17,078 nucleotides of DNA from WHTG01 sp035540515. GTDB taxonomy: Bacteria > Actinomycetota > Nitriliruptoria > Euzebyales > Egibacteraceae. The translations under genes were made by a program, and so were the position numbers. Position 1 is the stretch's first letter, and every line of letters begins with the position of its first letter. The notes under the pieces are model-generated. The model was not told the DNA's origin. It worked only from the letters and a program-made list of their open reading frames with translations, and searched no databases. The stretch is taken from assembly GCA_035540515.1 (NCBI GenBank), contig DATLGM010000093.1, positions 1 to 17,078 of the forward strand, given 5' to 3'. Shown piece by piece: positions 7,870 to 15,328 of the stretch.

Positions 7870-8966
7870 CGTACCGGATCGCCGTCATCGCCGGTGACGG
7901 CGTTGGGCCGGAGGTGACCGCGCAGGCGCGCAAGGCGATGCACGCCGCGGCGCAGCGCTTCGGCTTTGCCGTCGACGAGACCGAGTACGACCTCGGCGGG
8001 CGCCGCTACCTGGACACCGGCGAGGTGCTGCCCGACAGCGTGCTCGAGGAGCTGCGCGGGCACGACGCGCTGCTGGTCGGTGCAGTGGGGACACCCGCCG
8101 TCCCACCGGGAGTCCTCGAGCGCGGGCTGCTGCTGAAGGTCCGCTTCAGCTTCGACCAGTACGTCAACCTGCGCCCCGTCAAGCTGTATCCGGGGGTGCC
8201 CTCGCCCATCGCTGGTTTGACGCCGGAGCGCTGCGACATCGTGATGGTCCGCGAGAACACCGAGGGGCTGTACGTCGGTGCGGGGGGCGCGGTCTACACC
8301 GGGACCCCAGGCGAAGTCGCCGTGCAGGAGTCGCTCAACACGCGCATGGGCGTCGAGCGCGTCATCCGGGACGCCTTCGCGCGGGCGCGGTCCCGGCGCG
8401 GACGCCTGACGCTGTGTCACAAGACCAACGTGCTCAACCACGCCGGCGCGCTGTGGCAGCGGACGTTCGACGAGGTCGCCGCGGAGATGCCCGACGTGGA
8501 GACCGATTACGTGCACGTCGACGCCATGTGCCTGTACCTGGTCACCCAGCCCGAGCGCTTCGACGTCGTGGTGACCGACAACCTGTTCGGCGACATCATC
8601 ACGGACCTCGGCGCCGCCGTGCAGGGCGGGCTCGGGCTCGCCGCCAGCGGCAACCTCAACCCGTCGGGGGCGCACCCGTCGATGTTCGAGCCCGTCCACG
8701 GATCTGCCCCCGACATCGCGGGGCGCGGGTGGGCCAACCCGGCGGCGGCGGTGCTGTCCGCCGCGATGTGCCTGGCCCACCTGGGAGAAGACGACGCCGC
8801 TCAGGCCCTGGAGGGCGCCGTGGCGGCGGTGCTCCCGACGCTGGGCGCCATGGCCGGCGACGGCATGGGATACTCAACGGACGAGATCGGCGACCGCATC
8901 GCAGCAGCCGTCGCCGACGTCAGCCCCACTGCTCCTGCGAGCGCCCCCGCCGCAGAGCAGCGATAG
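7866..8966 (+). CDS. leuB: 3-isopropylmalate dehydrogenase
   Basis: This cytosolic enzyme oxidises and decarboxylates (2R,3S)-3-isopropylmalate to 2-oxoisocaproate in leucine synthesis with NAD. In the citramalate route it does the same to beta-methylmalate, giving 2-oxobutyrate for isoleucine. The 366-residue product shows AVIAGDGVGPEV at the N-terminus and substrate/metal residues at positions close to those of the family: R93, R103, R129 in RENTEGLY, Y136, K186, D219, D243 and D247. The sequence GSAPDIAG follows. The tail from about 350 is Ala/Pro-rich and probably disordered. The related tartrate/isocitrate-type enzymes are an alternative, but ilvE and cimA nearby favour LeuB. The GTG start at 7866 overlaps the hybrid-kinase stop, an unusual coupling to signalling genes. 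Confidence 0.88.
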   Translation: MTYRIAVIAGDGVGPEVTAQARKAMHAAAQRFGFAVDETEYDLGGRRYLDTGEVLPDSVLEELRGHDALLVGAVGTPAVPPGVLERGLLLKVRFSFDQYVNLRPVKLYPGVPSPIAGLTPERCDIVMVRENTEGLYVGAGGAVYTGTPGEVAVQESLNTRMGVERVIRDAFARARSRRGRLTLCHKTNVLNHAGALWQRTFDEVAAEMPDVETDYVHVDAMCLYLVTQPERFDVVVTDNLFGDIITDLGAAVQGGLGLAASGNLNPSGAHPSMFEPVHGSAPDIAGRGWANPAAAVLSAAMCLAHLGEDDAAQALEGAVAAVLPTLGAMAGDGMGYSTDEIGDRIAAAVADVSPTAPASAPAAEQR

Positions 8967-8991
8967 CGTCAGACGAAGGAGTCCCAGCGTC

Positions 8992-9912
8992 ATGCCAGTC
9001 CCCGAAGTGTCCAAGATCTGGATGGACGGCGAGATGGTGGATTGGCACGACGCCACCATCCACATCCTCACACCGACCCTGCACTACGGCTGGGGCGTCT
9101 TCGAGGGCATCCGCGCGTACGAGACGCCCAAGGGTGCCGCGGTGTTCCAGCACCGCGCCCACATGGAGCGCCTGCACCGGTCGGCGCGCATCCTGCAGAT
9201 GGACGTGCCGTACTCGGTCGACGAGCTCATGGACGCCACCCGGGAGCTGATCCGCACCAACGACCTGCCGTCGTGCTACATCCGGCCGCTGGTGTACCTC
9301 GGCTACGGCGAGATGGGGCTCAACCCCCTGCCGTCGAAGGTGTCCGTGTCGATCGCGGTGTGGCCGTGGGGCACGTACTTGGGCGACGAGGGCATCCTCA
9401 ACGGCGTCCGCGCGAAGATCAGCTCGTGGCAGCGCATCGGTGCCAACATGATCCCGACCGGTGCGAAGGCGGCCGGCGTCTACATCAACTCGTCGCTGGC
9501 CAAGGTCGAGGCGCTCAAGGCCGGCTACGAAGAAGCGGTGCTGCTCAACGAGCACGGCCGGGTCGCGGAGGGGTCGGGGGAGAACATCTTCGTGGTCAAA
9601 GACGGCGTCTTGATGACGCCGCCGCTGTCCGAGGGCGTGCTCCAAGGCATCACCCGCGACACGATCGTCCAGTTCGCCGCGGACCTCGACATCCCCTTCG
9701 TCGAGACGTCGCTGCTGCGCCAAGACCTGTACCTGGCCGACGAGGCGTTCTACACCGGCACCGCCGCCGAGGTGGTGCCGATCCGCAGCGTCGACGAGCG
9801 CGAGATCGGCGCGCCGGGACCGATCACGAAGCAGCTGCAGGACCTGTTCTTCAACGTCGTGAAGGGCAAGGAGCCCCGCTACGAGTCGATGCTGGACTAC
9901 GTCAACGGGTAA
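8992..9912 (+). CDS. ilvE: Branched-chain amino-acid aminotransferase
   Basis: This PLP-dependent fold-type IV transaminase carries out the last step of valine, leucine and isoleucine synthesis, with glutamate as amino donor. The 306-residue length is normal for IlvE. The PLP lysine is K159 in IPTGAKAAG. Other family marks are LHYGWGVFEGIRAY near the N-terminus, EGSGENIFVVKDG, LQGITRDTI, and YTGTAAEVVPIRSVD near the C-terminus. The ATG at 8992 has GAAGGAG at 8975-8981. The gene follows leuB by 25 bases and is probably in the same transcript. It ends 8 bases before the end of the convergent rtcB gene. A D-amino-acid or aminodeoxychorismate-lyase type paralogue is unlikely given these motifs. 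Confidence 0.93.
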   Translation: MPVPEVSKIWMDGEMVDWHDATIHILTPTLHYGWGVFEGIRAYETPKGAAVFQHRAHMERLHRSARILQMDVPYSVDELMDATRELIRTNDLPSCYIRPLVYLGYGEMGLNPLPSKVSVSIAVWPWGTYLGDEGILNGVRAKISSWQRIGANMIPTGAKAAGVYINSSLAKVEALKAGYEEAVLLNEHGRVAEGSGENIFVVKDGVLMTPPLSEGVLQGITRDTIVQFAADLDIPFVETSLLRQDLYLADEAFYTGTAAEVVPIRSVDEREIGAPGPITKQLQDLFFNVVKGKEPRYESMLDYVNG

Positions 9913-9920
9913 CTCGCGGA

Positions 9921-11099
9921 TCAGGTGCCTTTGTAGTTGAGGACCTGGGTGAGGGTGTGCACCACCTCGACCAGGTCGGTCTGGTCCGCCATCACCGTGT
10001 CGATGTCCTTGTAGGCCGCGGGGATCTCGTCCACCAGCTTGCGGCCGTCGCGCCGCAGCCAGGTGCGGTTGCCCATCGCGGCGGCGAGGTCGGCCTCGGT
10101 GAACCGCTTGCGCGCCTGCCGCCGGGACATGGCGCGCCCCGCACCGTGCGAGCACGACAGGTACGCGTCGGGGTTGCCCTTGCCCTGCACGATGTACGAG
10201 CGCGCACCCATCGAGCCCGGGATGATCCCCAGGTCGCCCTTGCGCGCCAGGATCGCTCCCTTGCGGGTGACCCAAAGCCGCTGGCCGAAGTGCTCCTCCT
10301 CGGCGGTGTAGTTGTGGTGGCAGTTGATCACCCGCACCGTCACCGCCGGCCCGTTGGGGTGGCCGGTCAGCTCGGCGAGCAGTCCCAGGCCCACCTCGAC
10401 CATGCGCGTGCGGTTTCCCGCCGCGTAGGCCTGCGCCCACAGCACATCGGCGATGTACGCGTCGAACTCGGCTGTGCCCTGCAGGAAGTACGCGAGGTCC
10501 GGGTCCTCCAGGGCGAGGTTCGCCGCTCGCGCGACGTTCTTGGCACGCGCGATGTGGCGCTGCGCCAGCTGGTTGCCCACCCCACGCGAGCCGGAGTGCA
10601 GCATGATCCACACCCGATCCCGCTCATCCAGGCACAGCTCCCAGAAGTGGTTGCCCGAACCGAGCGTCCCGAACTGCACCGCGGCGGTCTTCTGCTGCTT
10701 CTCGTCGATCTTGGACCCGGTGGGGAGCCCGTGGCGGTTCACGAACGCCCGCCACGCCGGTCCGCTGGCGTCGTGCGACTTGCCCATGCCCGCGGGTACG
10801 GCCTCAACGATGCGCTGCAGGAAGGGGTCGAGGTCGTCGGGCAGGTCGTGCGACGTCAGCGTCGTCTCGGCGGCGACCATGCCACAGCCGATGTCCACGC
10901 CGACGGCCGACGGGATGATCGCGCCCCGGGTGGGGATGACCGACCCCACCGTCGCGCCGATCCCCAGGTGCGCATCGGGCATGAGGGCGATGTGGCCTGC
11001 CACGATGGGCAGACGGGCGGCCTTCTGCGCCTGTTCGAGGGTCACCTCGTCGATGACCGATGCCCAGTTCAACACGTTGCCGAGCCATTGGGGTGCCAT
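9921..11099 (-). CDS. rtcB: RNA-splicing ligase RtcB
   Basis: RtcB joins RNA 2',3'-cyclic phosphate or 3'-phosphate ends to 5'-OH ends using GTP and Mn, in RNA repair or tRNA/rRNA healing. The product is 392 residues from the chosen start, near the family length of about 400. The Mn site residues are present: D69 and C72 in GVDIGCGM, H151 in GSGNHFWEL, H168 in LHSGSRGVG, and H262 in CHHNY. The guanylylated histidine is H318 in SHGAGRAMSRR. The ATG at 11099-11097 has GGGGAGA upstream; an upstream frame extension to 11168 lacks family sequence. No archease, RtcA or RtcR gene is in the window. It lies alone on the minus strand between ilvE and cimA. Confidence 0.95.
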   Translation of the reverse strand: MAPQWLGNVLNWASVIDEVTLEQAQKAARLPIVAGHIALMPDAHLGIGATVGSVIPTRGAIIPSAVGVDIGCGMVAAETTLTSHDLPDDLDPFLQRIVEAVPAGMGKSHDASGPAWRAFVNRHGLPTGSKIDEKQQKTAAVQFGTLGSGNHFWELCLDERDRVWIMLHSGSRGVGNQLAQRHIARAKNVARAANLALEDPDLAYFLQGTAEFDAYIADVLWAQAYAAGNRTRMVEVGLGLLAELTGHPNGPAVTVRVINCHHNYTAEEEHFGQRLWVTRKGAILARKGDLGIIPGSMGARSYIVQGKGNPDAYLSCSHGAGRAMSRRQARKRFTEADLAAAMGNRTWLRRDGRKLVDEIPAAYKDIDTVMADQTDLVEVVHTLTQVLNYKGT

Positions 11100-11182
11100 G
11101 GTCGTGGTGTCTCCCCGTTGTGCCTGCGGTTGATGCCGGTGCACACTCGCGCGCGTTGCGGCAACCAACGAACGGCGCGGAT

Positions 11183-12745
11183 GTGCCTGTAGTCGACCTG
11201 TACGACACCACCCTGCGGGACGGGACCCAACAGCAGGGCGTCTCGCCGACCGTGGCGGACAAGCTGCGGATCGCCGAGGTCCTCGACAGCCTGGGCGTCG
11301 CCTACATCGAAGGCGGCTGGCCGGGGGCCAACCCGAAGGACACGGAGTTCTTCCGCGCCGCGGCGGCCGGTGACCTCGACTTGAAGCGGGCGACGCTGAC
11401 GGCGTTCGGCATGACCCGCCGGCCCGGTGCCGCCGCCTCCGACGACCCGACGCTGCGCGCGTTGCTCGACGCCAAGACCCAGGCCGTCTGCCTGGTGGGG
11501 AAGTCCTGGGACCTGCACGTCACCGAGGCGCTGGGCACCACCCTGGACGAGGCGGTGCGCATGGTGGCTGACTCCGTGGCGCTGCTGCGCGGCGAGGGCC
11601 GCACGGTGTTCTTCGACGCCGAGCACTTCTTCGACGGGCACGCCTCGGATCCGGCGTTCGCGCTGGACGTCGTCACCGCGGCGGCAGAGGCCGGCGCTCA
11701 ATGCGTCGTGCTGTGCGACACGAATGGCGGCGCGCTGCCGGGACGCGTCACCGACGTCGTGGGACAGGTCGTCGCCGCTGTGGGCGGGGTGCAGGTCGGG
11801 ATCCACGCGCACAACGACACCGACTGCGCCGTGGCGAACTCGATGGCGGCGGTGCAGGCCGGCGCCACGCACGTGCAGGGCACCGCCAACGGGATCGGCG
11901 AGCGCTGCGGCAACGCCAACCTCATGTCGCTGATCCCCAATCTGCAGCTCAAGCTGGGCCTGGACGTCGTCGCCCCCGATGATCTCGTGCACCTGACGCG
12001 GGTCGCGCACGAGGTGGCCGAGGTGCTCAACCTGACCACCGACCCCCATGCCCCGTACGTCGGCCATGCCGCGTTCGCGCACAAGGCGGGCCTGCACGTG
12101 TCCGCTTTGGCCAAGCGAGCCGACACCTACCAGCACGTCGATCCCGCGCTGGTCGGCAACGACCTGCGGCTGCTGGTCAGCGAGCTCGCCGGCCGGGCCA
12201 CCGTGGTGCTGAAAAGTGAGGAGTTCGGGCTCAACCTGGTCGATGGCGACGCGGCCCGCGTGCTGGAGCGCGTCAAGGAGCTCGAGCACGTCGGCTACAC
12301 GTTCGAGGCGGCCGACGCGTCGTTCGAGCTGCTGATGCGCGCCGAGACCGGCCAGCGGCCCGTGCCGTTCCGCCTCGAAAGCTTCCGCACGATCGTGGAG
12401 CGGCGCAGCGACCACACCGCCGTCGCCGAGGCCACGGTCAAGGTGTGGGTCGGCGACGAGCGCCTGATCGGCACGGGGGAGGGCAATGGGCCAGTCGACG
12501 CACTGGATCAGGCGTTCCGCGCGGCGATCGGTCAGCGCCTGCCGGCCATCGCGTCGCTCCGCCTGGAGGACTACAAGGTGCGCATCCTGGATCCGGGCCG
12601 CGGTACCGGTGCGACGACGCGCGTGCTGATCCGCTCGTCGGACGCCGAGCGGGAGTGGGAGACCGTCGGCGTGTCGCCGAACATCATCGAGGCGTCGTGG
12701 CTGGCGCTGGCCGACGCGTACGACTACGCCCTGCTGGACCGGTGA
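11183..12745 (+). CDS. cimA: (R)-citramalate synthase
   Basis: CimA condenses pyruvate and acetyl-CoA to citramalate, the first step of the threonine-independent route to isoleucine. The 520-residue product has a DRE-TIM metallolyase domain: DTTLRDGTQ near the N-terminus with R12 and D13, FFDAEHFFDG, DTNGG, metal ligands H208 and H210 in IHAHNDTDCAVAN, and NGIGERCGNANL. A C-terminal LeuA-type regulatory domain at about 390-515 suggests feedback control, probably by isoleucine. Fused length and motifs match CimA better than 2-isopropylmalate or homocitrate synthase. The GTG at 11183 gives the family N-terminus (PVVDLYDTTLRDG), but no ribosome site precedes it; TTG 11156 and GTG 11120 are weaker alternatives. 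It is divergent from rtcB with an 83-base gap. Confidence 0.9.
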   Translation: MPVVDLYDTTLRDGTQQQGVSPTVADKLRIAEVLDSLGVAYIEGGWPGANPKDTEFFRAAAAGDLDLKRATLTAFGMTRRPGAAASDDPTLRALLDAKTQAVCLVGKSWDLHVTEALGTTLDEAVRMVADSVALLRGEGRTVFFDAEHFFDGHASDPAFALDVVTAAAEAGAQCVVLCDTNGGALPGRVTDVVGQVVAAVGGVQVGIHAHNDTDCAVANSMAAVQAGATHVQGTANGIGERCGNANLMSLIPNLQLKLGLDVVAPDDLVHLTRVAHEVAEVLNLTTDPHAPYVGHAAFAHKAGLHVSALAKRADTYQHVDPALVGNDLRLLVSELAGRATVVLKSEEFGLNLVDGDAARVLERVKELEHVGYTFEAADASFELLMRAETGQRPVPFRLESFRTIVERRSDHTAVAEATVKVWVGDERLIGTGEGNGPVDALDQAFRAAIGQRLPAIASLRLEDYKVRILDPGRGTGATTRVLIRSSDAEREWETVGVSPNIIEASWLALADAYDYALLDR

Positions 12746-12758
12746 TGTCCCCTCGTGG

Positions 12759-12789
12759 TTGTCGCGCCCGTCGGGCTGATTGCTAGCGT
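12759..12789 (+). promoter_or_regulatory. Candidate promoter giving a leaderless FAH-family transcript
   Basis: TTGTCG (12759-12764), a 19-base spacer and TAGCGT (12784-12789) lie just before the ATG at 12798. No ribosome binding site precedes that ATG. The -10 box is 8 bases from its A, so transcription could start at the start codon itself, as is common in actinobacteria. The long spacer lowers certainty. Confidence 0.4.
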
Positions 12790-12797
12790 GCGGCACC

Positions 12798-13577
12798 ATG
12801 CGCTTCGCTCGTGTCGCCCGTCCTGACGGGCCCGCCTTCGTCGAGATCGTCGATGACCATGCGGTCTTGCTGGCGGGCCATCCGTTCGCCGAGGCACGCC
12901 GCACCGATCAGGTAGCGCCGCTGGACGCGGTGCGGCTGCTGGCGCCGGTGATCCCCACCAAGATCCTGTGCGTCGGGCGCAACTACGCCGATCACGCCCG
13001 GGAGATGGGCGGTGATGTGCCGGCGGAACCGCTGATCTTCTCCAAGCCGGCGACGTCAATCATCGGCCCCGACGACGAGATCCGCCTGCCGGCGCTGTCC
13101 GAGCAGGTGCACCACGAGGCCGAGCTGGCCGTGGTGATCGGCCGGCTGACCCGGCAGGTGGCGGTGGAAGACGCGCTCGACGCCGTGCTGGGCTACACGT
13201 GCGCCAACGACGTCACGGCTCGCGACCTACAGCGCAACGACGGCCAGTGGACGCGGGCGAAGGGCTTCGACACCTTCTGCCCCCTCGGCCCGTGGATCGA
13301 CACCGACGTCGACCCCGCCGCCGGTCTCCAGGTCGGCTGCACGGTCAACGGGGAGCTGCGCCAGTCTGGGAGCACCGGCGACCTCGTGTTCGACGTCGCG
13401 CAGCTCGTCGCCTACTGCGCGGCGTTCGCCACCCTGCTGCCGGGTGACGTCCTGCTGACCGGGACACCTGCCGGCGTCGGGCCGCTCGTCGACGGCGATG
13501 TCGTCACCGTGTCCGTCGAGGGAATCGGTGCGCTGACCAACACCTGCGTCGCTGACAGCTGGGAGAGCAATGCCTGA
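12798..13577 (+). CDS. Fumarylacetoacetate hydrolase-family protein
   Basis: The 259-residue length fits the prokaryotic FAH/FAHD1-type group, whose members hydrolyse or decarboxylate 2-oxo/2,4-dioxo acids such as acylpyruvates or oxaloacetate, or act as isomerases in aromatic catabolism. Visible family marks are ILCVGRNYADHAREM at about 57-70, IFSKPATSIIGP, metal ligands E107 and E109 in VHHEAELAVVIG, D138 in GYTCANDVTARDLQ, K155 in AKGFDTFCPLGPW, and the closing LLTGTPAGVGPL. The substrate is not certain, and no aromatic-degradation genes are near. The ATG at 12798 is chosen over an in-frame TTG at 12780 because of the family N-terminus and the -10 box between them. The stop overlaps the gltX start by 8 bases, so the two are probably co-expressed. 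Confidence 0.9.
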   Translation: MRFARVARPDGPAFVEIVDDHAVLLAGHPFAEARRTDQVAPLDAVRLLAPVIPTKILCVGRNYADHAREMGGDVPAEPLIFSKPATSIIGPDDEIRLPALSEQVHHEAELAVVIGRLTRQVAVEDALDAVLGYTCANDVTARDLQRNDGQWTRAKGFDTFCPLGPWIDTDVDPAAGLQVGCTVNGELRQSGSTGDLVFDVAQLVAYCAAFATLLPGDVLLTGTPAGVGPLVDGDVVTVSVEGIGALTNTCVADSWESNA

Positions 13578-15087
13578 GCCGCGTGTCCGCTTCTGTCCCG
13601 CCCCCAGCGGTTGGCTGCACGTCGGAGGTGCCCGGACAGCGCTGTACAACTGGCTGCACGCACGCAACGGCAACGGGGCCTTCGTGTTCCGCATCGAAGA
13701 CACCGACGCCGAACGCGCCACGGACGAGTCGATGCAGGGGATGGTCGCCGCGATGCGTTGGCTGGGCCTGGAGTGGGACGAGGGCCCTGAGGTCGAAGGT
13801 CCCTACGGCCCGTACCAGCAAAGCCAGCGCGGGCCGCTGTACTCGGCAGCCGCAGCGGCGCTGCTGCAGCGCGGCGACGTCTACGACGCGTACGAGACGC
13901 CAGAGGAGCTGGAGGCCGAACGCGACGCCGCCGTCCAGCAGGGGCGCCCGCCCGGCTATGCCGGGGGTCATCGCAACCTCACGCAGGAGCAGCGCGACGC
14001 GTTCGTCGCCGAAGGGCGTCGCCCGGTGCTGCGGGTGCGCACGCCGGACGACGGGGTCGTGACCTTCACCGACGCCGTGCGCGGGGAGGTGACGTTCGAG
14101 TGGAAAGACATCCCCGACTTCGTCATCGAGCGTGCCGACGGCACGCACACGTACTACCTGGCCAACGCCGTCGATGACCTGGCGATGGGCATCAATCTCA
14201 TCGCCCGCGGTGAAGACCTGCTGTCTGCCACGCCCCGTCAGCTGCTGCTGTACGAGCTGCTGCTGCGTGACGGCTTGTTGGACCGCGTCCTGGCGGACAA
14301 CGCCTACCCAGGTCGCCCGTCCGATGCTGTGCTGCCGACGTTCGCGCACCTGCCGCTGCTGGTCGGCGAAGACCGCAAGCCGCTGTCCAAGCGCCATGGA
14401 TCGGTGGCCGTCGACGAGTTCCGCCGGCAGGGCATCCTGCCGGAGGTGCTCGTCAACTTCCTCGCGCTGTGCGGCTGGTCGTACGACGCGACCACCGAGA
14501 AGATGACGGTCGACGAGCTGGTCGAGCGCTTCAGCTTCGATCGCGTCAACCGCAACGCGGCGTTCTTCGACACGGCAAAGCTGCGTTCGATGAACGGCGA
14601 CCGGATCAAGGAGCTGCCCGACGCCGAGCTCGCTGAGCGGCTGCAGCCGTACTTCCGTGACGAGGGCCTGGTGCCGGATCTGCTCACGCCGCCGCAGCAG
14701 ACGCTGCTGCTGGGGCTGGCGGGGTTGCTGCGGGAACGCATCCAGACGCTCGCGGAGGCGGTGCCGCTGGCGGCGCCGTACTTCCTCGATGACGTCGTCT
14801 GGGACGACAAGGCGGTGGCCAAGCACCTGAAGGGGCGTGCCGGCGAGGTGCTCGACGCGGTGGGGCCGGTGCTGTCCGATGTGGACTGGGACGGCGAGGC
14901 GATCGAGGGGGCCCTGCGGGCGCTGGCCGAGCGGATGGAACTGGGGGTCGGCAAGGTGATGCAACCGGTCCGCGTGGCGGTCGCCGGAACGGCCGTGAGC
15001 ACTCCGTTGCCCCAGACGCTGGCGCTGCTCGATCGCAGTCTGGTGCTGGAGCGGATCGCCGCGGCCAAGGAGAAGGTGGCCGGATAG
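13570..15087 (+). CDS. gltX: Glutamyl-tRNA synthetase
   Basis: This class I synthetase charges tRNA with glutamate. The 505 residues have APSGWLHVGGART near the N-terminus (HVGG at 17-20, the HIGH box), FRIEDTD, and KPLSKRHG at 270-277 (K274, the KMSKS box), followed by the helical anticodon-binding region. The zinc-binding cysteines found in some GluRS (around YxCYC before TPEEL) are absent; the sequence there is YDAYETPEEL. Actinobacteria generally lack GlnRS and use a non-discriminating GluRS plus GatCAB to make Gln-tRNA, so this enzyme probably charges both tRNAs that follow it; that is inference. The ATG at 13570 lies inside the end of the FAH-family gene, with GGGAGAG just before it. 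Confidence 0.95.
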   Translation: MPEPRVRFCPAPSGWLHVGGARTALYNWLHARNGNGAFVFRIEDTDAERATDESMQGMVAAMRWLGLEWDEGPEVEGPYGPYQQSQRGPLYSAAAAALLQRGDVYDAYETPEELEAERDAAVQQGRPPGYAGGHRNLTQEQRDAFVAEGRRPVLRVRTPDDGVVTFTDAVRGEVTFEWKDIPDFVIERADGTHTYYLANAVDDLAMGINLIARGEDLLSATPRQLLLYELLLRDGLLDRVLADNAYPGRPSDAVLPTFAHLPLLVGEDRKPLSKRHGSVAVDEFRRQGILPEVLVNFLALCGWSYDATTEKMTVDELVERFSFDRVNRNAAFFDTAKLRSMNGDRIKELPDAELAERLQPYFRDEGLVPDLLTPPQQTLLLGLAGLLRERIQTLAEAVPLAAPYFLDDVVWDDKAVAKHLKGRAGEVLDAVGPVLSDVDWDGEAIEGALRALAERMELGVGKVMQPVRVAVAGTAVSTPLPQTLALLDRSLVLERIAAAKEKVAG

Positions 15088-15096
15088 GGCGGTGAA

Positions 15097-15125
15097 TTGA
15101 GCGGGTCTGACGGCGCTGGTACCGT
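15097..15125 (+). promoter_or_regulatory. Promoter for the tRNA-Gln/tRNA-Glu pair
   Basis: TTGAGC (15097-15102), an exact 17-base spacer and TACCGT (15120-15125, TAnnnT) lie in the 52-base gap between gltX and the first tRNA. The expected start of transcription is near 15132, about 8 bases upstream of the mature tRNA-Gln. Confidence 0.6.
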
Positions 15126-15139
15126 TGCTGACGCGCCCT

Positions 15140-15211
15140 TCGGGGGTGGTGTAATTGGCAACACGACTGGTTCTGGTCCAGTTATTGAGGGTTCAAGTCC
15201 TTCCCCCCGAG
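15140..15211 (+). tRNA. tRNA-Gln (anticodon CUG)
   Basis: A complete cloverleaf can be drawn. The acceptor stem pairs 15140-15146 (TCGGGGG) with 15204-15210. The D stem is GTGT/ACAC (15149-15152/15161-15164) around a GG-containing loop. The anticodon stem is ACTGG/CCAGT (15166-15170/15178-15182) with loop TTCTGGT and anticodon CTG at 15173-15175, reading CAG. The T stem is GAGGG/CCTTC around TTCAAGT. The discriminator base is G15211. CCA is not encoded. Confidence 0.95.
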
Positions 15212-15215
15212 CTGT

Positions 15216-15288
15216 GGTCCCGTCGTCTAGCGGCCTAGGACGCTGCCCTCTCAAGGCAGAAACGGGAGTTCAAATCTCCTCGGGACTA
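15216..15288 (+). tRNA. tRNA-Glu (anticodon CUC)
   Basis: The acceptor stem pairs 15216-15222 (GGTCCCG) with 15281-15287, the outermost pair being G-U. The D arm GTCTAGCGGCCTAGGAC is the usual tRNA-Glu form. The anticodon stem CTGCC/GGCAG (15243-15247/15255-15259) encloses CTCTCAA, giving anticodon CTC at 15250-15252, reading GAG. The T arm is GGGAG-TTCAAAT-CTCCT. The discriminator is A15288 and CCA is not encoded. It starts 5 bases after tRNA-Gln, so both come from one precursor. Confidence 0.95.
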
Positions 15289-15295
15289 CTTCAAA

Positions 15296-15328
15296 GAGAC
15301 CTCGCTCACACCCCGTGCGCGGGGTCTC
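15296..15328 (-). terminator. Inverted repeats between tRNA-Glu and the HNH gene end, possible terminator
   Basis: An outer repeat GAGACC/GGTCTC (15296-15301/15323-15328) and an inner hairpin ACCCCG-TGCG-CGGGGT (15310-15325) share bases, so they are alternative folds. Read on the minus strand, the outer stem is followed by TTTG, a weak U-tract. It overlaps the last codons of the HNH gene and could end transcription from either side. Confidence 0.35.

Noticed and set aside
9042..11192. Very long plus-strand open frame (716 codons) across ilvE and rtcB
   Set aside because: It runs out of frame over ilvE and antisense to rtcB, both of which have clear family motifs. Its product is Arg/Pro/His-rich with no domain, as expected for shadows in GC-rich DNA.
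11069..12904. Minus-strand open frame of 611 codons opposite cimA
   Set aside because: It is antisense to a full CimA with intact active-site motifs, and its composition is low-complexity Arg/Gly/His/Val.
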